Shown here: piece by piece, positions 25,245 to 35,073 of the stretch | Numbering within the stretch: position 1 is the stretch's first letter | Layout of the letters: each line of letters opens with the position of its first letter | Origin: Phellopilus nigrolimitatus | Lineage: Eukaryota > Basidiomycota > Agaricomycetes > Hymenochaetales > Hymenochaetaceae | Assembly (NCBI GenBank): GCA_021029095.1 | Contig: JAJOHG010000003.1 | Span: forward strand, 1,302,001-1,366,000 | DNA: 64,000 nt | Direction: 5' to 3' | The notes under the pieces: generated by a model | The model's input: only the letters and a program-made list of their open reading frames with translations | Databases searched by the model: none | What the model was told of the DNA's origin: nothing | Made by a program: the position numbers and the translations under genes

Positions 25245-26849
25245 TCTCGGATGTAGGCGGTGTCGGAGTTGTGTATATTTTATATTTCTTCTCGTCTCCT
25301 GGCTGATGACTTCGTTTTGGGACCAGGCCTTGAGCTGGGAGAGGATATCTTGTCCATGTGGTGGTGTTGTATGGTAATAGTTCAACAAACGTTTTTTCGC
25401 CATTCAATCTTGTTGCTACTCCACCATGAACGGATCAAAGCTGTGAAAATGCGAGATATTTGGTTTGAATGCACATGTGTTGAGTCGAGATTAAGATGCT
25501 GTTGCGGAAAGTGGAGCTGAAAACCGGTCCGTCTGAAAATCGCTCAGGTGACTCCTAACAATTTTAAGGACAGAGTGAGTTGAAGGGATTCCGGTTTGGA
25601 TTGATACCGCATGGTCGGTGATTGACAGTTTTTTTAAACCTTGCTAGAGGTTCACAGACAAGGCAGCACGTGCGGGAAGGATGCAAACGAGACGGACAAA
25701 ACTAGGCAGAACGCACGTTCCCGAGGCATGCAATACGGTTTCCAAATAATCTTACGGGATATCCTCTTGGATACGGCTCTGACACTTGAGGTCATCGCTG
25801 GCCGAAATGTCAGTCATAAATCAACGGCTCGGTGCTCAGCTCTGCCGTCTCTAGCCCAGGAACGTGTTTATACTCCGTGGTCGAATCTGAATTGAAACGT
25901 GTGGCTCGTGCAGGCCAGCACTCGTCTATCCCGTCAATGACGAGTACGTGATATAGCTCCGAAGCTCAACTCTAAACTTCTTTTGACTGAGCGTGAGCGC
26001 ACGATCGTCTGAGAGAGCTTTACACTCCAGAATTTGGCGCTGTACCTGGTGATCGCGGTGTTTGTAACTGAGATCATAAAGCGGCTATTTCATTTCGGCA
26101 TGGATCCTGCCTGGCGGCCGGTGCATCTTATACCAAGAACACTCCCCTTGCGGACCACAACGCGCTACGTTTACAGGCATCTGCTTGCTATTGGCCATAC
26201 TCATTTCTGTGGTCATATCTTGGTCTGCTACTTCGCACCCCGTGGAGCTTTCAAATGACACTAATTGATGAGTGAGTCTACTGCGATCATTGCCCGCGAG
26301 TTGTCAAAGGATTCTCTTACCTTTCTATGTCCGCTCTAGATGTACGAACAGGCCCTTCTTGTGCATTTCTCCGGGGTTCTTGATCACTACTTGAGTCAAA
26401 TTTGCGGATAATGTGCACGACGTTCAATTAGCCCCCGACTCCTCGTAAAAAGATGATAAAATGCATACGACAGCGCAGAAATTACGTTTGATTTATCAGT
26501 GCGTCGTCTTCGTCTAAACAACAAGCGTCTGGATCCGCGGTGTAAGCAAAAAAACGTACTTCGGTTTTTGCACGTTACTCAGTTGAGTCTTGACTCTCCT
26601 CCCATTTGTTCGATGGATAAAAAAAATTGCTATGGCTGTATCTGGCTTCGTATCCTGAATTAGAAGACAAATGCTGCATCGTTGGCTCCAAGCCGGGCTC
26701 TCCGCTCGAAGTACACTGATGATGAACGTGAACTTAGTACCTGGCATCTTATACTGTCATTGGAGTGTGTACTCACCAACGTTCAACGGGTGCGCTCCAA
26801 TCAAGTCCTTTTTTCCAGGTCAAATATACGCACAGACCATGCTTAGCCG
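25245..26849. other. Long intergenic stretch, nothing recognised
   Basis: About 1.6 kb with balanced base composition and only short unsupported open frames. It marks the boundary between core genes and the hydrophobin/SSP block. Confidence 0.45.
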
Positions 26850-26856
26850 TATAAAA
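26850..26856 (+). promoter_or_regulatory. TATA box of left hydrophobin gene
   Basis: TATAAAA, 107 bp upstream of the ATG and preceding a pyrimidine/CTCCTCAGTC-rich leader. The same arrangement occurs before the right hydrophobin and the SSP genes. Confidence 0.7.
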
Positions 26857-26962
26857 GCGGCCCAGTCTACTCTCTTCACTCCTCAGTCACTCAACAGCCC
26901 AGTTAAACGACTAGCAAACACTACTCACAACTGCTCTCATCCGCTCTCAACTCTTCACCGCG

Positions 26963-27476
26963 ATGCAATTCACCAAACTCAATGGACTCCTCGCGCTCCT
27001 CGCGCTCCCTATCCTTGCTGCCGCCACACCGTGGGCCACGCCTACGACATCGGTTCCGATCACCACGACAGTCACGGTGACCTCGACCGCGACTTCGACC
27101 GCGGTTCCGGCGAGTTCGTGCGACACGGGTGACCTCCAGTGCTGCGACTCAACCGAGTCCTCCAGCAGCGCGTCCGGCGCGGCCCTCCTCGGCTGAGCTG
27201 GGCGTCCTTGTTGACGGCCTGGACGTCCTCCTCGGCGTTACATGTAGCCCCATCACTGTCGTCGGTGGCGTGGCAGGCACTTGGTACGCACTTATTCTCT
27301 CCAGAGCCTTTTTTTTCGTTACTAATCGAGTTTATTTCAGCTCGGCTTCGCCGGTCTGCTGCGAGAACAACAACTTCAGTAAAGCGGGATATACATTTTA
27401 CATCGTTTGTTAATTTTGACTTGCTTGCTTTTCAGATGGAGTTGTTGCGGTCGGCTGCGTTCCGGTCACCCTTTGA
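26963..27476 (+). pseudogene. Class I hydrophobin, frame broken
   Basis: Exons 26963-27283, 27341-27378 and 27436-27476 carry all eight hydrophobin cysteines in the right spacing: SSC, QCC, GVTC, then TC, VCCENNNF and VGCVPV. A signal peptide (MQFTKLNGLLALLALPILAA) and a Thr-rich spacer precede them. Near 27193-27200 the coding strand reads GGC TGA GCT where the intact paralogue at 44695-45419 has GGC CTG CTG. The net change is +1 base, so the signal-peptide frame ends at TGA 27194-27196 while the rest of the protein continues in another frame. Class I hydrophobins self-assemble at air-water interfaces on aerial hyphae. This copy is probably a pseudogene unless the base is a sequencing error. 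Confidence 0.82.
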
Positions 27477-27700
27477 GCTCTAATTGCTCGTCAAGTTGAC
27501 GTCAAACCAGTCGGCTGATTTCGTTGTATAAGGTTTTCTTGAATGGAGAATGATTAGGGTCACTAGAGTTTCGGAAAGGATTTGACAGAGCTTTGTATGA
27601 CGATGTAGTTTGGCTGAGATGGACTCTTTGAAATTGTTATAAAATTGGTGTTTTGATGAGCGCTTATGAGCGAGCCACATATGTAAACTCTGTTCTCGCC
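27477..27700. other. Hydrophobin 3' flank
   Basis: AT-rich region directly after the left hydrophobin; nothing coding recognised. Confidence 0.4.
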
Positions 27701-27817
27701 TGCACGAGTTAGGTCAACTTTTTGGCGGGTGGGAAAGTCTAAAAGGTTAGCTAACTGGCGGTTACCTACAGTACATGTACTTTCCCACCCACCAAAAGTT
27801 AGCCATAACTCGCGCAG
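27701..27817. mobile_element. Short TIR element (MITE-like), 117 bp
   Basis: Imperfect terminal inverted repeats of about 37 bp face each other. The inner ends are perfect (GGGTGGGAAAGT at the left against ACTTTCCCACCC at the right) and the outer ends both read as variants of CGAGTTA. The internal part is only about 40 bp. No coding capacity and no clear target-site duplication. It may instead be a long hairpin. Confidence 0.6.
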
Positions 27818-29380
27818 CCGAACGGGACTTAGGCTTCAAGCCTAGACTTCAGCTTCAGTTCTCGCCACCATGAAATTGCTCACCGCTAGCACGTTCAAGC
27901 CTTAGATTAAAAGGATCTCTCATTCAAAGCAACTCTACATTCGTTAATCGATCCTCGCTGAATCGCCTGCTTTCGATATTAACACATGAAGTCCAGGCGC
28001 GTTGCGTAAAGCGGCCAGGTCAAAGAGTTTGTCAGGATTCTCGAAGCTACAGGATGAGCTCGTTTCCAGTGTTTCCGAGCTTCCCCGTCTAGCCTCCACT
28101 AGCTTCATGGTGAAGTCTTTCTTACATACAGATAGTTCTGGTTTGTCGGCAGTCTCGCGAAATACTTGGAGATTGCTTGGTGCTAATATGGATTCCCGAT
28201 AATTATACCTTTTTTTCGTTAAGGGAGCTTGTGATGACCTATGGGAATTCCTGAGAAACCGTGATACACGGATGAGGATGACATTGAAATAAGGACTTTT
28301 TTCAGGATGTGGTCCGTGCATTCCACGTCTTCGAAAAATCCATCGCCAGCAAGTTTCTTCTCTCCCGGACGTTTGACTCATCTTCTCGTCTCGCCTTTGC
28401 TTGTCAAGCGCACATACGCAGGTGCAGATGCCACCTCAGACGTCTTGTGCTCTTCCTCTGCCAACTGGCTCGGAGGGGCTGAAACTAAACTTGCAGTCCA
28501 GCTCACTATGCAGATACTGCTCACGCCTACCTTGCTGTAGAACTGATCTCACTTATAGACATGGACATCAGCGTCGGGAGTTGCTGGCAGGCATTATTTT
28601 CACTTTTCGCTGTGGGTAGCTCGTCATTACACTTCAACCGTGACTTTCTTCAAATTCCATTGGCAGGTAAAAGAGCTTCGCGCAGGATAGCTTTCCTTTT
28701 TTTGGTCCGTCCTCACGAGGATCAGAATAACCTGCTACGTCACTCAACATGTGACGCCACAGTCATGGATCCGAGAAAAATGATGCTGTATGATGCGTGC
28801 ACGCCATGCAGTTTGGAACTATTTTCGCTATTCGAGACGTCCAGACAGAACGATTGCGATTCGCACCGAAGTTCGTCAGCGTTGCGCGACTTCAGACGAT
28901 TGATGTTATTTATTGGAGTGAGCCAGCGTTAAACGTTAGTGATCCTGTGATGAACACGGCGATCAGACGCAGGGATCTTCTGGCAGACGGAAAGGAGTGA
29001 CGATTTTACCTCGATCGACGTATGTCTGCCATTCGTGTCTCGGGATTCGGGATTAGAAGCCTATGGCAAATATCTATATGTTTGCACAGACGGTGTCAGT
29101 GACTCCAAGCTGCGTTCTGGAAGAAGTATAGTCATTTAGTGTCACTGACACGACATTATACACACAGATGTCTCGGATTTATAGGCTCCGATATGTATGC
29201 TGACGATCGTTTACTCGAGCACCGGACTGATCTCTTGCTTATATTCATGTCAAGGACGTCTAATTCATTTGTTCGACATCGGTCTGCATAGACATTGGCG
29301 CGATCGACATTGCGGGCTTGTCCCGGACGGGTTCTTGCCATTCTCTGAGCAGGGCGCAGTGCACAGACCTTCCCTCGAGG
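27818..29380. other. Decayed intergenic region with SSP-type upstream module
   Basis: No gene that I can support. The part from about 28850 to 29110 resembles sequences at about 30570-30745 and 43720-44000 and is the upstream module shared by the three SSP promoters. Confidence 0.5.
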
Positions 29381-29387
29381 CATAAAA
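29381..29387 (+). promoter_or_regulatory. TATA-like box of SSP1
   Basis: CATAAAA, about 110 bp before the ATG at 29492, in the same position as TATAAAA in SSP2 and the orphan promoter at 44251. One base departs from the consensus. Confidence 0.55.
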
Positions 29388-29491
29388 GCGCCTCGATGAT
29401 TCTCTATGTTCTCCAGTCGTTTCAGCATTCCAGTCTACGACTACCAAGCCCTCACTCATTCAATATTCCTCGCTCGCAACTCCACGCTACA

Positions 29492-29787
29492 ATGCTGCTC
29501 TCCAAGGTCACCGCGCTCCTCGCACTCTCCCTTTTTACGATCGCTGCACCGGCTGCACCGGGGGCGAATCTGGGGACGCCGTTGCCAACGTCGTCGGCAC
29601 TGTTAGTGGCATTGTCGACACTGTTAGTGGCACTGTCGGCACTGTTAGTGGAACTGCCGGCACTGTTAGCGGCACTGTTAGCGGCACTGTCGACAGCGTC
29701 GCTGGAGTTGTCCACAACATCGCTGGCGCTGCCGAGGGCATCAGCGACGTTCCCAACCTTGTCGTCGAAGGCACACTCGGAAGTATA
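29492..29787 (+). pseudogene. SSP1: small secreted hydrophobin-derived protein, frameshifted
   Basis: The ATG at 29492 opens a signal peptide (LLSKVTALLALSLFTIAAP) closely similar to SSP2. After a run of five G (29560-29564) the sensible frame changes. The frame that resembles SSP2 reads ES-GDAVANVVG followed by Val/Thr/Ser/Gly repeats (GTVSG units, about 29598-29700) and HNIAGAAEG, ending at TAA near 29785. The frame of the signal peptide instead gives a Leu/Ala-rich shadow to 29845. One missing base in the G run would explain it. Downstream (29850-29965) lie exon-intron remnants matching the hydrophobin 3' exons. Confidence 0.55.
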
Positions 29788-30569
29788 CTATCTTAAGCTG
29801 GTTCGTTTAATCCATGCGAAGTCCTTTTCCTTATACCGTCACTGATCGAATTTGCTACAGTGATACTGCGCCGGTCTGATGTGAGAATGACGCCTCCGGT
29901 AAAGCGGGATGCACATCTTGCACTGTTTGCTGATATTGACTTCGAGGTGCTTGCTTTTCAGATGCCAGCATTCACGTGGAACAAACCCGAATACAAGCCA
30001 CTTCTAAATTCCTTGATAAATTGCACATTAGCGAGAACGTTTGTAATAGGACGTGTTCGGAACGGATAGAACAAATTTGTTGCCTTCCTATAGCATATAG
30101 ACATTTGAGTCAATAGGTGTTTAACCGGTGATTTTTTGAGTATAAGGTAGACAAGTGAAGAGCTCTATATGTTTTCCAGACGCTCAAATTGAAAAATAAA
30201 CGAGTAAGATTCATAGAGCTATATTCGCTTTTGTTACCCGTGAATGTTGTGATCGGTCATTGATTCCATTTTGTCAGATAGGGTGATAAGGCGCACAGAT
30301 ATGATACAGTTTGCTCGGAAAGCTAGATTGTCATGAACCGCTGCTTTGCGGCGAAAAGTGTGAAAGACTACTACGCAGTGCCTGATCGACACAAGTTCTA
30401 CGTTTTTGGGTTTTAGCATATCGAGCGGCTTCGGGTCGATCACGCACAAACACACATCCGTCTCGGAAACATGACAACCCTTCTCCCAGCTTTTGAGGAA
30501 GACTTGCCCTGGCATGCAAAGTGGAAGGGAACACCAAAGCACGCAGACTTGGATAACGACGTTCATGCA
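29788..30569. other. SSP1 3' flank with hydrophobin exon remnants
   Basis: At about 29858-29960 the sequence GCGCCGGTCTG...GAGAA, a GTAAAGCGGGAT intron start and a CTTGCTTTTCAG acceptor correspond in order to hydrophobin exons 2-3 and intron 2 at 27345-27440. No complete gene otherwise. Confidence 0.5.
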
Positions 30570-30988
30570 GAAAAAAAAATTGCGATGAACACGATCAGTC
30601 GCAAGGAGATTCTGACAGACGGAAAGGGGTAATATAAAGTAAAATATGTATGTCTGTCATTTTGTCTCGGGTCCTGTATTAGAATCTAATGAAAAGCATT
30701 AATATGTTTGCATATACGGTGTCAGTAGCTCCAATGCTACGTTTTGGAATAAGTGCATTTCTCTAGCAAGTGCTGAATGGGGACTCAAGGGTTGAATTAC
30801 CATAGGGGATGTCTCGGATATGTAAGCTCCTATCTGTATGTTGGTGATCGTGTGCTTGAGCACCGGACTGGTGTCTTGCTCGATAAATTTTGTGTCGCAA
30901 ATTCTAGTGCGTTTGTTCAATATCGTGGGCCTTTCCCTTACAGGTTCCTATCGTTCCTTGGGCAGGACGCATACACAGACCTTCGAGG

Positions 30989-30995
30989 TATAAAA
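30989..30995 (+). promoter_or_regulatory. TATA box of SSP2
   Basis: TATAAAA within CGAGGTATAAAACCGAC, 110 bp upstream of the ATG at 31099. The spacing is identical in the orphan promoter at 44251-44257. Confidence 0.75.
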
Positions 30996-31098
30996 CCGAC
31001 TCGATATTCCTCTCCCGTCCTCAGTCGTTTCAACACCCCAGTTCGCAACTACCAAACGCTCCCCTTCAAACAATCTTCATCGCTCTCAGATCCCAGAC

Positions 31099-31398
31099 AT
31101 GATTCTACTCTCCCAAATCACCGCGCTCCTCGCACTTTCCCTTCTTACAGTCGCCGCGCCGATGTGCTGGGAGTCGACCGAGTCCATCGATAACCCGCGT
31201 GCTCTGCTAAACCTGCGCGGCCTCACTGGGTCATTGAGCAACACCATTGCCGACGCCGTCCAGAACGCCGGCAACAGCATTGTCAACCCCGTCCTCCACA
31301 ACGTGGGCAGCGCCGTCGACTCTTTGGGAAAAGGCATCAACATCGTCACCTCTAACCTGGGCAATGACCTCGATGCCACCCTCGACAACCTCCTGTGA
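31099..31398 (+). CDS. SSP2: small secreted protein, hydrophobin-derived
   Basis: Single-exon, 99 aa. The signal peptide MILLSQITALLALSLLTVAA is followed by PMCWESTES, which recalls the CCDSTES of the hydrophobins, and then by an amphipathic region of about 75 residues (LRGLTGSLSNTIADAV, NAGNSIVNPVLHNVGSAV, NLGNDLDATLDNLL) with no further cysteine. The 3' flank keeps a hydrophobin-like intron 1 end, exon 2 and intron 2 in the same order, but untranslated. Only one Cys of the hydrophobin set remains, so the classical beta-barrel cannot form; a helical surface-active protein is my inference. It is probably secreted. It is the only family member with an intact frame and promoter. Confidence 0.75.
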   Translation: MILLSQITALLALSLLTVAAPMCWESTESIDNPRALLNLRGLTGSLSNTIADAVQNAGNSIVNPVLHNVGSAVDSLGKGINIVTSNLGNDLDATLDNLL

Positions 31399-31861
31399 AG
31401 GAGGCTGCTGACAATCTTCTCGGAAATATCAACGGAATATAAGGTGATTCGTTTTATACACGCAACTTTTAATGTTACTGATCGAGCTTGTTGCAGTGAT
31501 GCCGCTTAGGCCCTCTGCGAGAAGTGCAAATTCTGCATACGTCTTATACTGTGTACTGAATCCTGATTGGCAGATGGTCTTGTTGCGTTTTTTTATTTTG
31601 TATGCGAACTAGGGTGATAAGGAAACTGAAAACTGTAACTACAGATCTGAATTTTTGATTTTTGTATGCTGACTTGTAATGAACCATTGCGTTTTGGTAA
31701 AAGACTAAAAGTGCTTGTGGGAATTCTGCTTTGGCCTGGGCCGAAGCCACATTACGTATGCCAAAATGTTTACTTCTTTTGGAGAGGATGGATTACTCAG
31801 ACTGGTACCCTTTTCCTTCTGACTGACGATAACACGATGAGTCTGCACTTGACGCACTGCG

Positions 31862-33408
31862 ATGAGGGCGAGCGCGTCGACTGCGTATCTAAGGCACACC
31901 GCAGGCAGGCCTGTCAACTTCACGAGCATCCGCTGCGCCGGCGGACGGCGCATGTCCGACTACAAGCCCCCCGCCTCCAGCACACCTGAACCACCGGACG
32001 CATCGGATTCTAACCCACCCGAAAAGCGCGGCCAAGAAGTCGACTACTCCGCGAGCACGCAGCTCCTCGCGGACGCCGCGCGCGAGCAGGCGGACGAGGC
32101 GGCGCAGGCCGCCGCGGCTGCACGCGCGCTCGCCCGGGCGGAAGCGGCGGCGGGCGAGGCGAACTGGTCGGGCGAGGAGCCGCTGCGCGCGGCGGTGCTG
32201 CGCATGCTCGCGGACGCGCACAAGCCGCTGCGCGGGCCCGCGGTGCGCAGCGCGGACGAGAAGCTGCGCGGCGCGCCGCCCGCGGTCGCTGCGCCTGCGC
32301 CCGGTGCGGGCTGGGCGGCGGTGCCGCTGCTGCCCGCGGTGGAGGGCCACAGGCCGTGGCTCACGACGTTCAGGCCGCCCGCGCACGGCGCGCCGAGCAT
32401 CAGGCGCGGGGCCGTCGTCGCGCCCGCGCGTGCGGCGGGCGCGGGCGACGCGGAGCGGAAAGTGGAGCGCGAGGCGCGGAGGCGCGGCGAGGCTGCGGAG
32501 CGCCTGGGACGTGCGCGCGACTCGACGCTGAATTACCGACTGGGGGTGGGCGCCAAAAGCGCGGAGGGCGCGCAGCGGCGGCCTGTGCCTCTGGGGATGA
32601 AGGGGTGGGCGAGCCTCGTCGAGGAGCGCATCGAGGTGGGTAGAATTGTTATTTATTTATGCTTAATATACATGTGTAATCGACGACTGCAGCGCGCGCG
32701 CCAGGAGGGCCAGTTCAAGACGCTGAAGGGGCGGGGCAAGCCGCTCGCGCGCGAGACGGCGGAGGGCAATCCGTTCATCGCGCGCGAGGAGTTCCTCATG
32801 AACCGCATCGTGCAGCGCAACAGGGCCGCGCCGCCGTGGGTCGAGCTCCAAGCAGGTACGTACGCCGTGCATCCATCCTTCTTCCGAAAGACGTGCGCGC
32901 TCACGCGGGGGGCGGCGCAGAGCTCGACAGCGCCGTAGACACGTTCCGTGCAGGGCTGCGCGCGGCGTGGACGCGGCGCGCGGTGCGCACGCTCGCGGCG
33001 GGGCGCTCAGCAGAGTGGCTCGCGGAGCTCACGCCCGCGGCGGCGGGTGCGCTGCGCGACGCGGAGTGGGCGACGCATGAGCGCGCGTACCACGAGGCGG
33101 CGCTGGGGGAGGTGAACGCGCTCGTGCGGCGGTACAACGGCGCGGCGCCGTACGCGGTGCGCCGGGCGCCGCTCGCGCGGGAGGCGGAGCTGGCACGGGC
33201 GTGTGCGGAGAGTGCGGAGGATGTCGTGCGGGGGGTGCGGGAGAGGCTGGCGGGGGCCGCGCGGCCTGGGGTGGGGGCAGTTGGTACCGGGCAAGAGGAG
33301 GACGAGGAAGGGAGGGGAGGAGGGCAGGGCGGGGCGGGGACAAGTGAGGATGGTGGGATTGGGGTGTGGAAGGTGGTGCGCGGGTGGTTCGGCAAGCTGC
33401 GGGCGTGA
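31862..33408 (+). CDS. DUF1992 (DNAJC28 conserved-domain) protein, intact copy
   Basis: Three exons, 31862-32635, 32693-32855 and 32921-33408, give 474 aa. The first 40 residues are rich in Arg/Ala/Ser/Thr and resemble a mitochondrial presequence. Ala-rich helical segments follow. The DUF1992 core spans about residues 240-315: GMKGWASLVEERIE, then RARQEGQFKTLKGRGKPL, NPFIAREEFLMNRIVQRN and PPWVELQAEL. Family members (human DNAJC28, fungal homologues) are mitochondrial or unplaced; the biochemical role is not established. GC content here is far above the surroundings. An inverted duplicate at 40853-42402 has one base missing in exon 2. Confidence 0.9.
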
Positions 33409-33552
33409 AATGCTTCTCGATTTTAATCTCGGCGGATTCTGCGGTTTTTGCTCTTTTATGCACATCGAACGTTGGATATATGCGCCTTCATGCACCCACG
33501 GGGACCACTTCGACTTCAAATGCGCAGAACGCATGCAGATACTCCTTCACGG

Positions 33553-33559
33553 TATAAAG
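33553..33559 (+). promoter_or_regulatory. TATA-like box before the decayed DUF1992 copy
   Basis: TATAAAG in GGTATAAAGG followed by CTCCTCAGTC, the same leader style as the hydrophobin promoters. The mirror copy is at 40685-40691. Confidence 0.45.
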
Positions 33560-33689
33560 GCCGCTCGAGGACGCCCTCTGCTCCTCAGTCGCCCATCGCC
33601 CCAGCTCACGACTAAAAAAACCCTCCCGTCCCCTCTCCCCTCTCCCCCGTTGCCCGTTGCCCGACCTGACCTCTTCTAAGCGAAGTGCG

Positions 33690-34110
33690 CAGGACGGGCA
33701 GTGGAGGGGGTGTGCAGCGACGGCCGGTGCGCGCCGGGGGCAGGGGCGGGCGAGCCTCGTCGTGGCGCGCGCGAGGTGAGCAGGCACCCTGCTTGTGCCG
33801 TGCATATATGTGTGTATCTGTGTTTGCAGCGAGCGCGCGGTCGTGTAGCGGAAGGGCCGCGCCGCCGCGGGTCGGGGTAGGTACGCACACGCTCGATGTT
33901 GGAGATTCACTTGTTCACTCGCTCGGCAGAACTCGACGCCGCCGTGTGCGACCTCCGCTGCACGCGGTTGCACATGCTCAACCGCGGCGCTTGCGCCGGA
34001 CGCCGGGCGTAAGCGAGCGCGTCATGGCGTGGTTAGTAGGAGATGTCGTGGGGGGTGTGCGGGGGCGGCTCGGTGGAGGATGGCTGCGGACGTGGGGAAT
34101 GTAACTTAGC
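33690..34110 (+). pseudogene. Decayed partial DUF1992 copy (left arm)
   Basis: Fragments in the order of the intact gene are recognisable: GGGCGAGCCTCGTCG matching the exon 1 end, a degenerate intron with TATATGTGTG ending in TTTGCAG, AGGGCCGCGCCGCCG matching exon 2, and GAACTCGACGCCGCC matching the start of exon 3. Frames are broken in several places and the domain core is deleted. It is a tandem relic downstream of the intact gene. Confidence 0.65.
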
Positions 34111-34195
34111 ACGTGTAGTTCGTTTGCCGGTCTAGGACAAGATAGCCATTTCTCCACGGTATTTGAAAAGTGTGCGGATTTGAGCCCGACTGTAT

Positions 34196-34549
34196 GCCCC
34201 CTGAATAAGGAAGGTGGGTTCCCGTCTGCATCACCCTGCACATCCACATCGTTCGCATTCATCAAGGGAAAAGGCTGAACGGGATGTCTAACTGTGCAGA
34301 ACTTGTTTTCGGACATGTACATGTATGATGAAAATACAATATATATACGCAGTCTCGATTCGAGGTTGCACCGTTTGCTTTCCACTTCTGTCACGTGAGT
34401 TATGTTGTAGTCCTGGCCACATTTTCCAGCTCGGTTGCGGGTCTGATAAAGGCCTCAACGTAGATACTACATACATGTACATTCACTTGAGTGTGCGGGA
34501 CGCGGACGGGAACCACCTTCCTTATTCAGGGGCCGTTAGACTTTCTACA
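34196..34549 (+). mobile_element. TIR element, truncated copy (left arm)
   Basis: The right end keeps the inverted-repeat sequence reading into GACTTTCTACA. The left end begins inside the repeat (CCCCCTGAATAAGGAAGGTG) without the terminal TGTAGAAAGTC. Internal sequence is shared with the full copy at 60318-60744. The right-arm copy lacks the same end. Confidence 0.75.
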
Positions 34550-34590
34550 CCTGCAAGTTTATACCTTTTTGTTACTTCCTTGATTACTTA

Positions 34591-35073
34591 CATGTATTAT
34601 GCAGTGCCTGGTCGACGCAAGTTCTACCGTTTTTGCGATATCGGCGATCACGTAAGATCGACCGCTTATCCGTTCCTTGAAAGACGACACCGCACACCCA
34701 GCCTTTGAGAGATACGAGCCGTCCGAAGGGAACATCAAAGCAGGCAGAGCTGGAGAACGACGCTCGCGCAACCAAGTAGCTGTACACCGTCTTCTCAACC
34801 ACGGGCGAGGGCCGAGGCAATACGAAACGTATATTGAATGTATTTTACACTACCACCTACTCGCGCGACCCGATCGAGAGAGAGAGAGCATTAACTCATA
34901 AGAAAAAGAAATGGAAAAGAAAAAGAAACAAAGAAAAGAAAAGAAAAGAGAAAGAAAAGAAAAAAAGACAGAGAGAAATTAAAATCGTAATGATACAAAA
35001 CTGTACAGATCCGCGTGCCCTCCTGCAGATGCCGTTCTCGAACGAGTCTTCTATAGTAGAACAGGAAGCCGCG
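34591..35073. other. Spacer start, contains polypurine tract
   Basis: No gene recognised. It includes a GA/AAAG-rich tract at about 34876-34979 on the plus strand, downstream of the ubiquitin protease stop codon (its 3' flank read on the minus strand as a CT-rich tract). Confidence 0.5.
34876..34979. repeat. Polypurine (GA/AAAG) tract
   Basis: Roughly 100 bases almost free of pyrimidines, made of GAGAGA and AAAGAAAAG units. Simple low-complexity sequence. Confidence 0.85.

Larger units (their letters stand above)
30780..34590 (+). repeat. Left arm of large inverted repeat
   Basis: This arm contains the SSP2 promoter and gene, an intact DUF1992 gene, a decayed second DUF1992 copy and a truncated TIR element. 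The same order is found in reverse complement at 39530-43142, with the promoter part displaced to 44041-44392. Matched landmarks keep a nearly constant coordinate sum (31398+42873, 31952+42312 and 33408+40853 are all about 74265), so few indels separate the arms. The ends of the arm are approximate. Confidence 0.9.

Noticed and set aside
27944..28381. Minus-strand open frame of 145 codons with a plausible-looking C-terminal half
   Set aside because: No start, splice structure or family motif; lies in decayed sequence upstream of SSP1.
32901..33679. Long minus- and plus-strand frames over the DUF1992 gene
   Set aside because: Antisense and shifted shadows in GC-rich DNA; mirror-image frames occur over the right arm.
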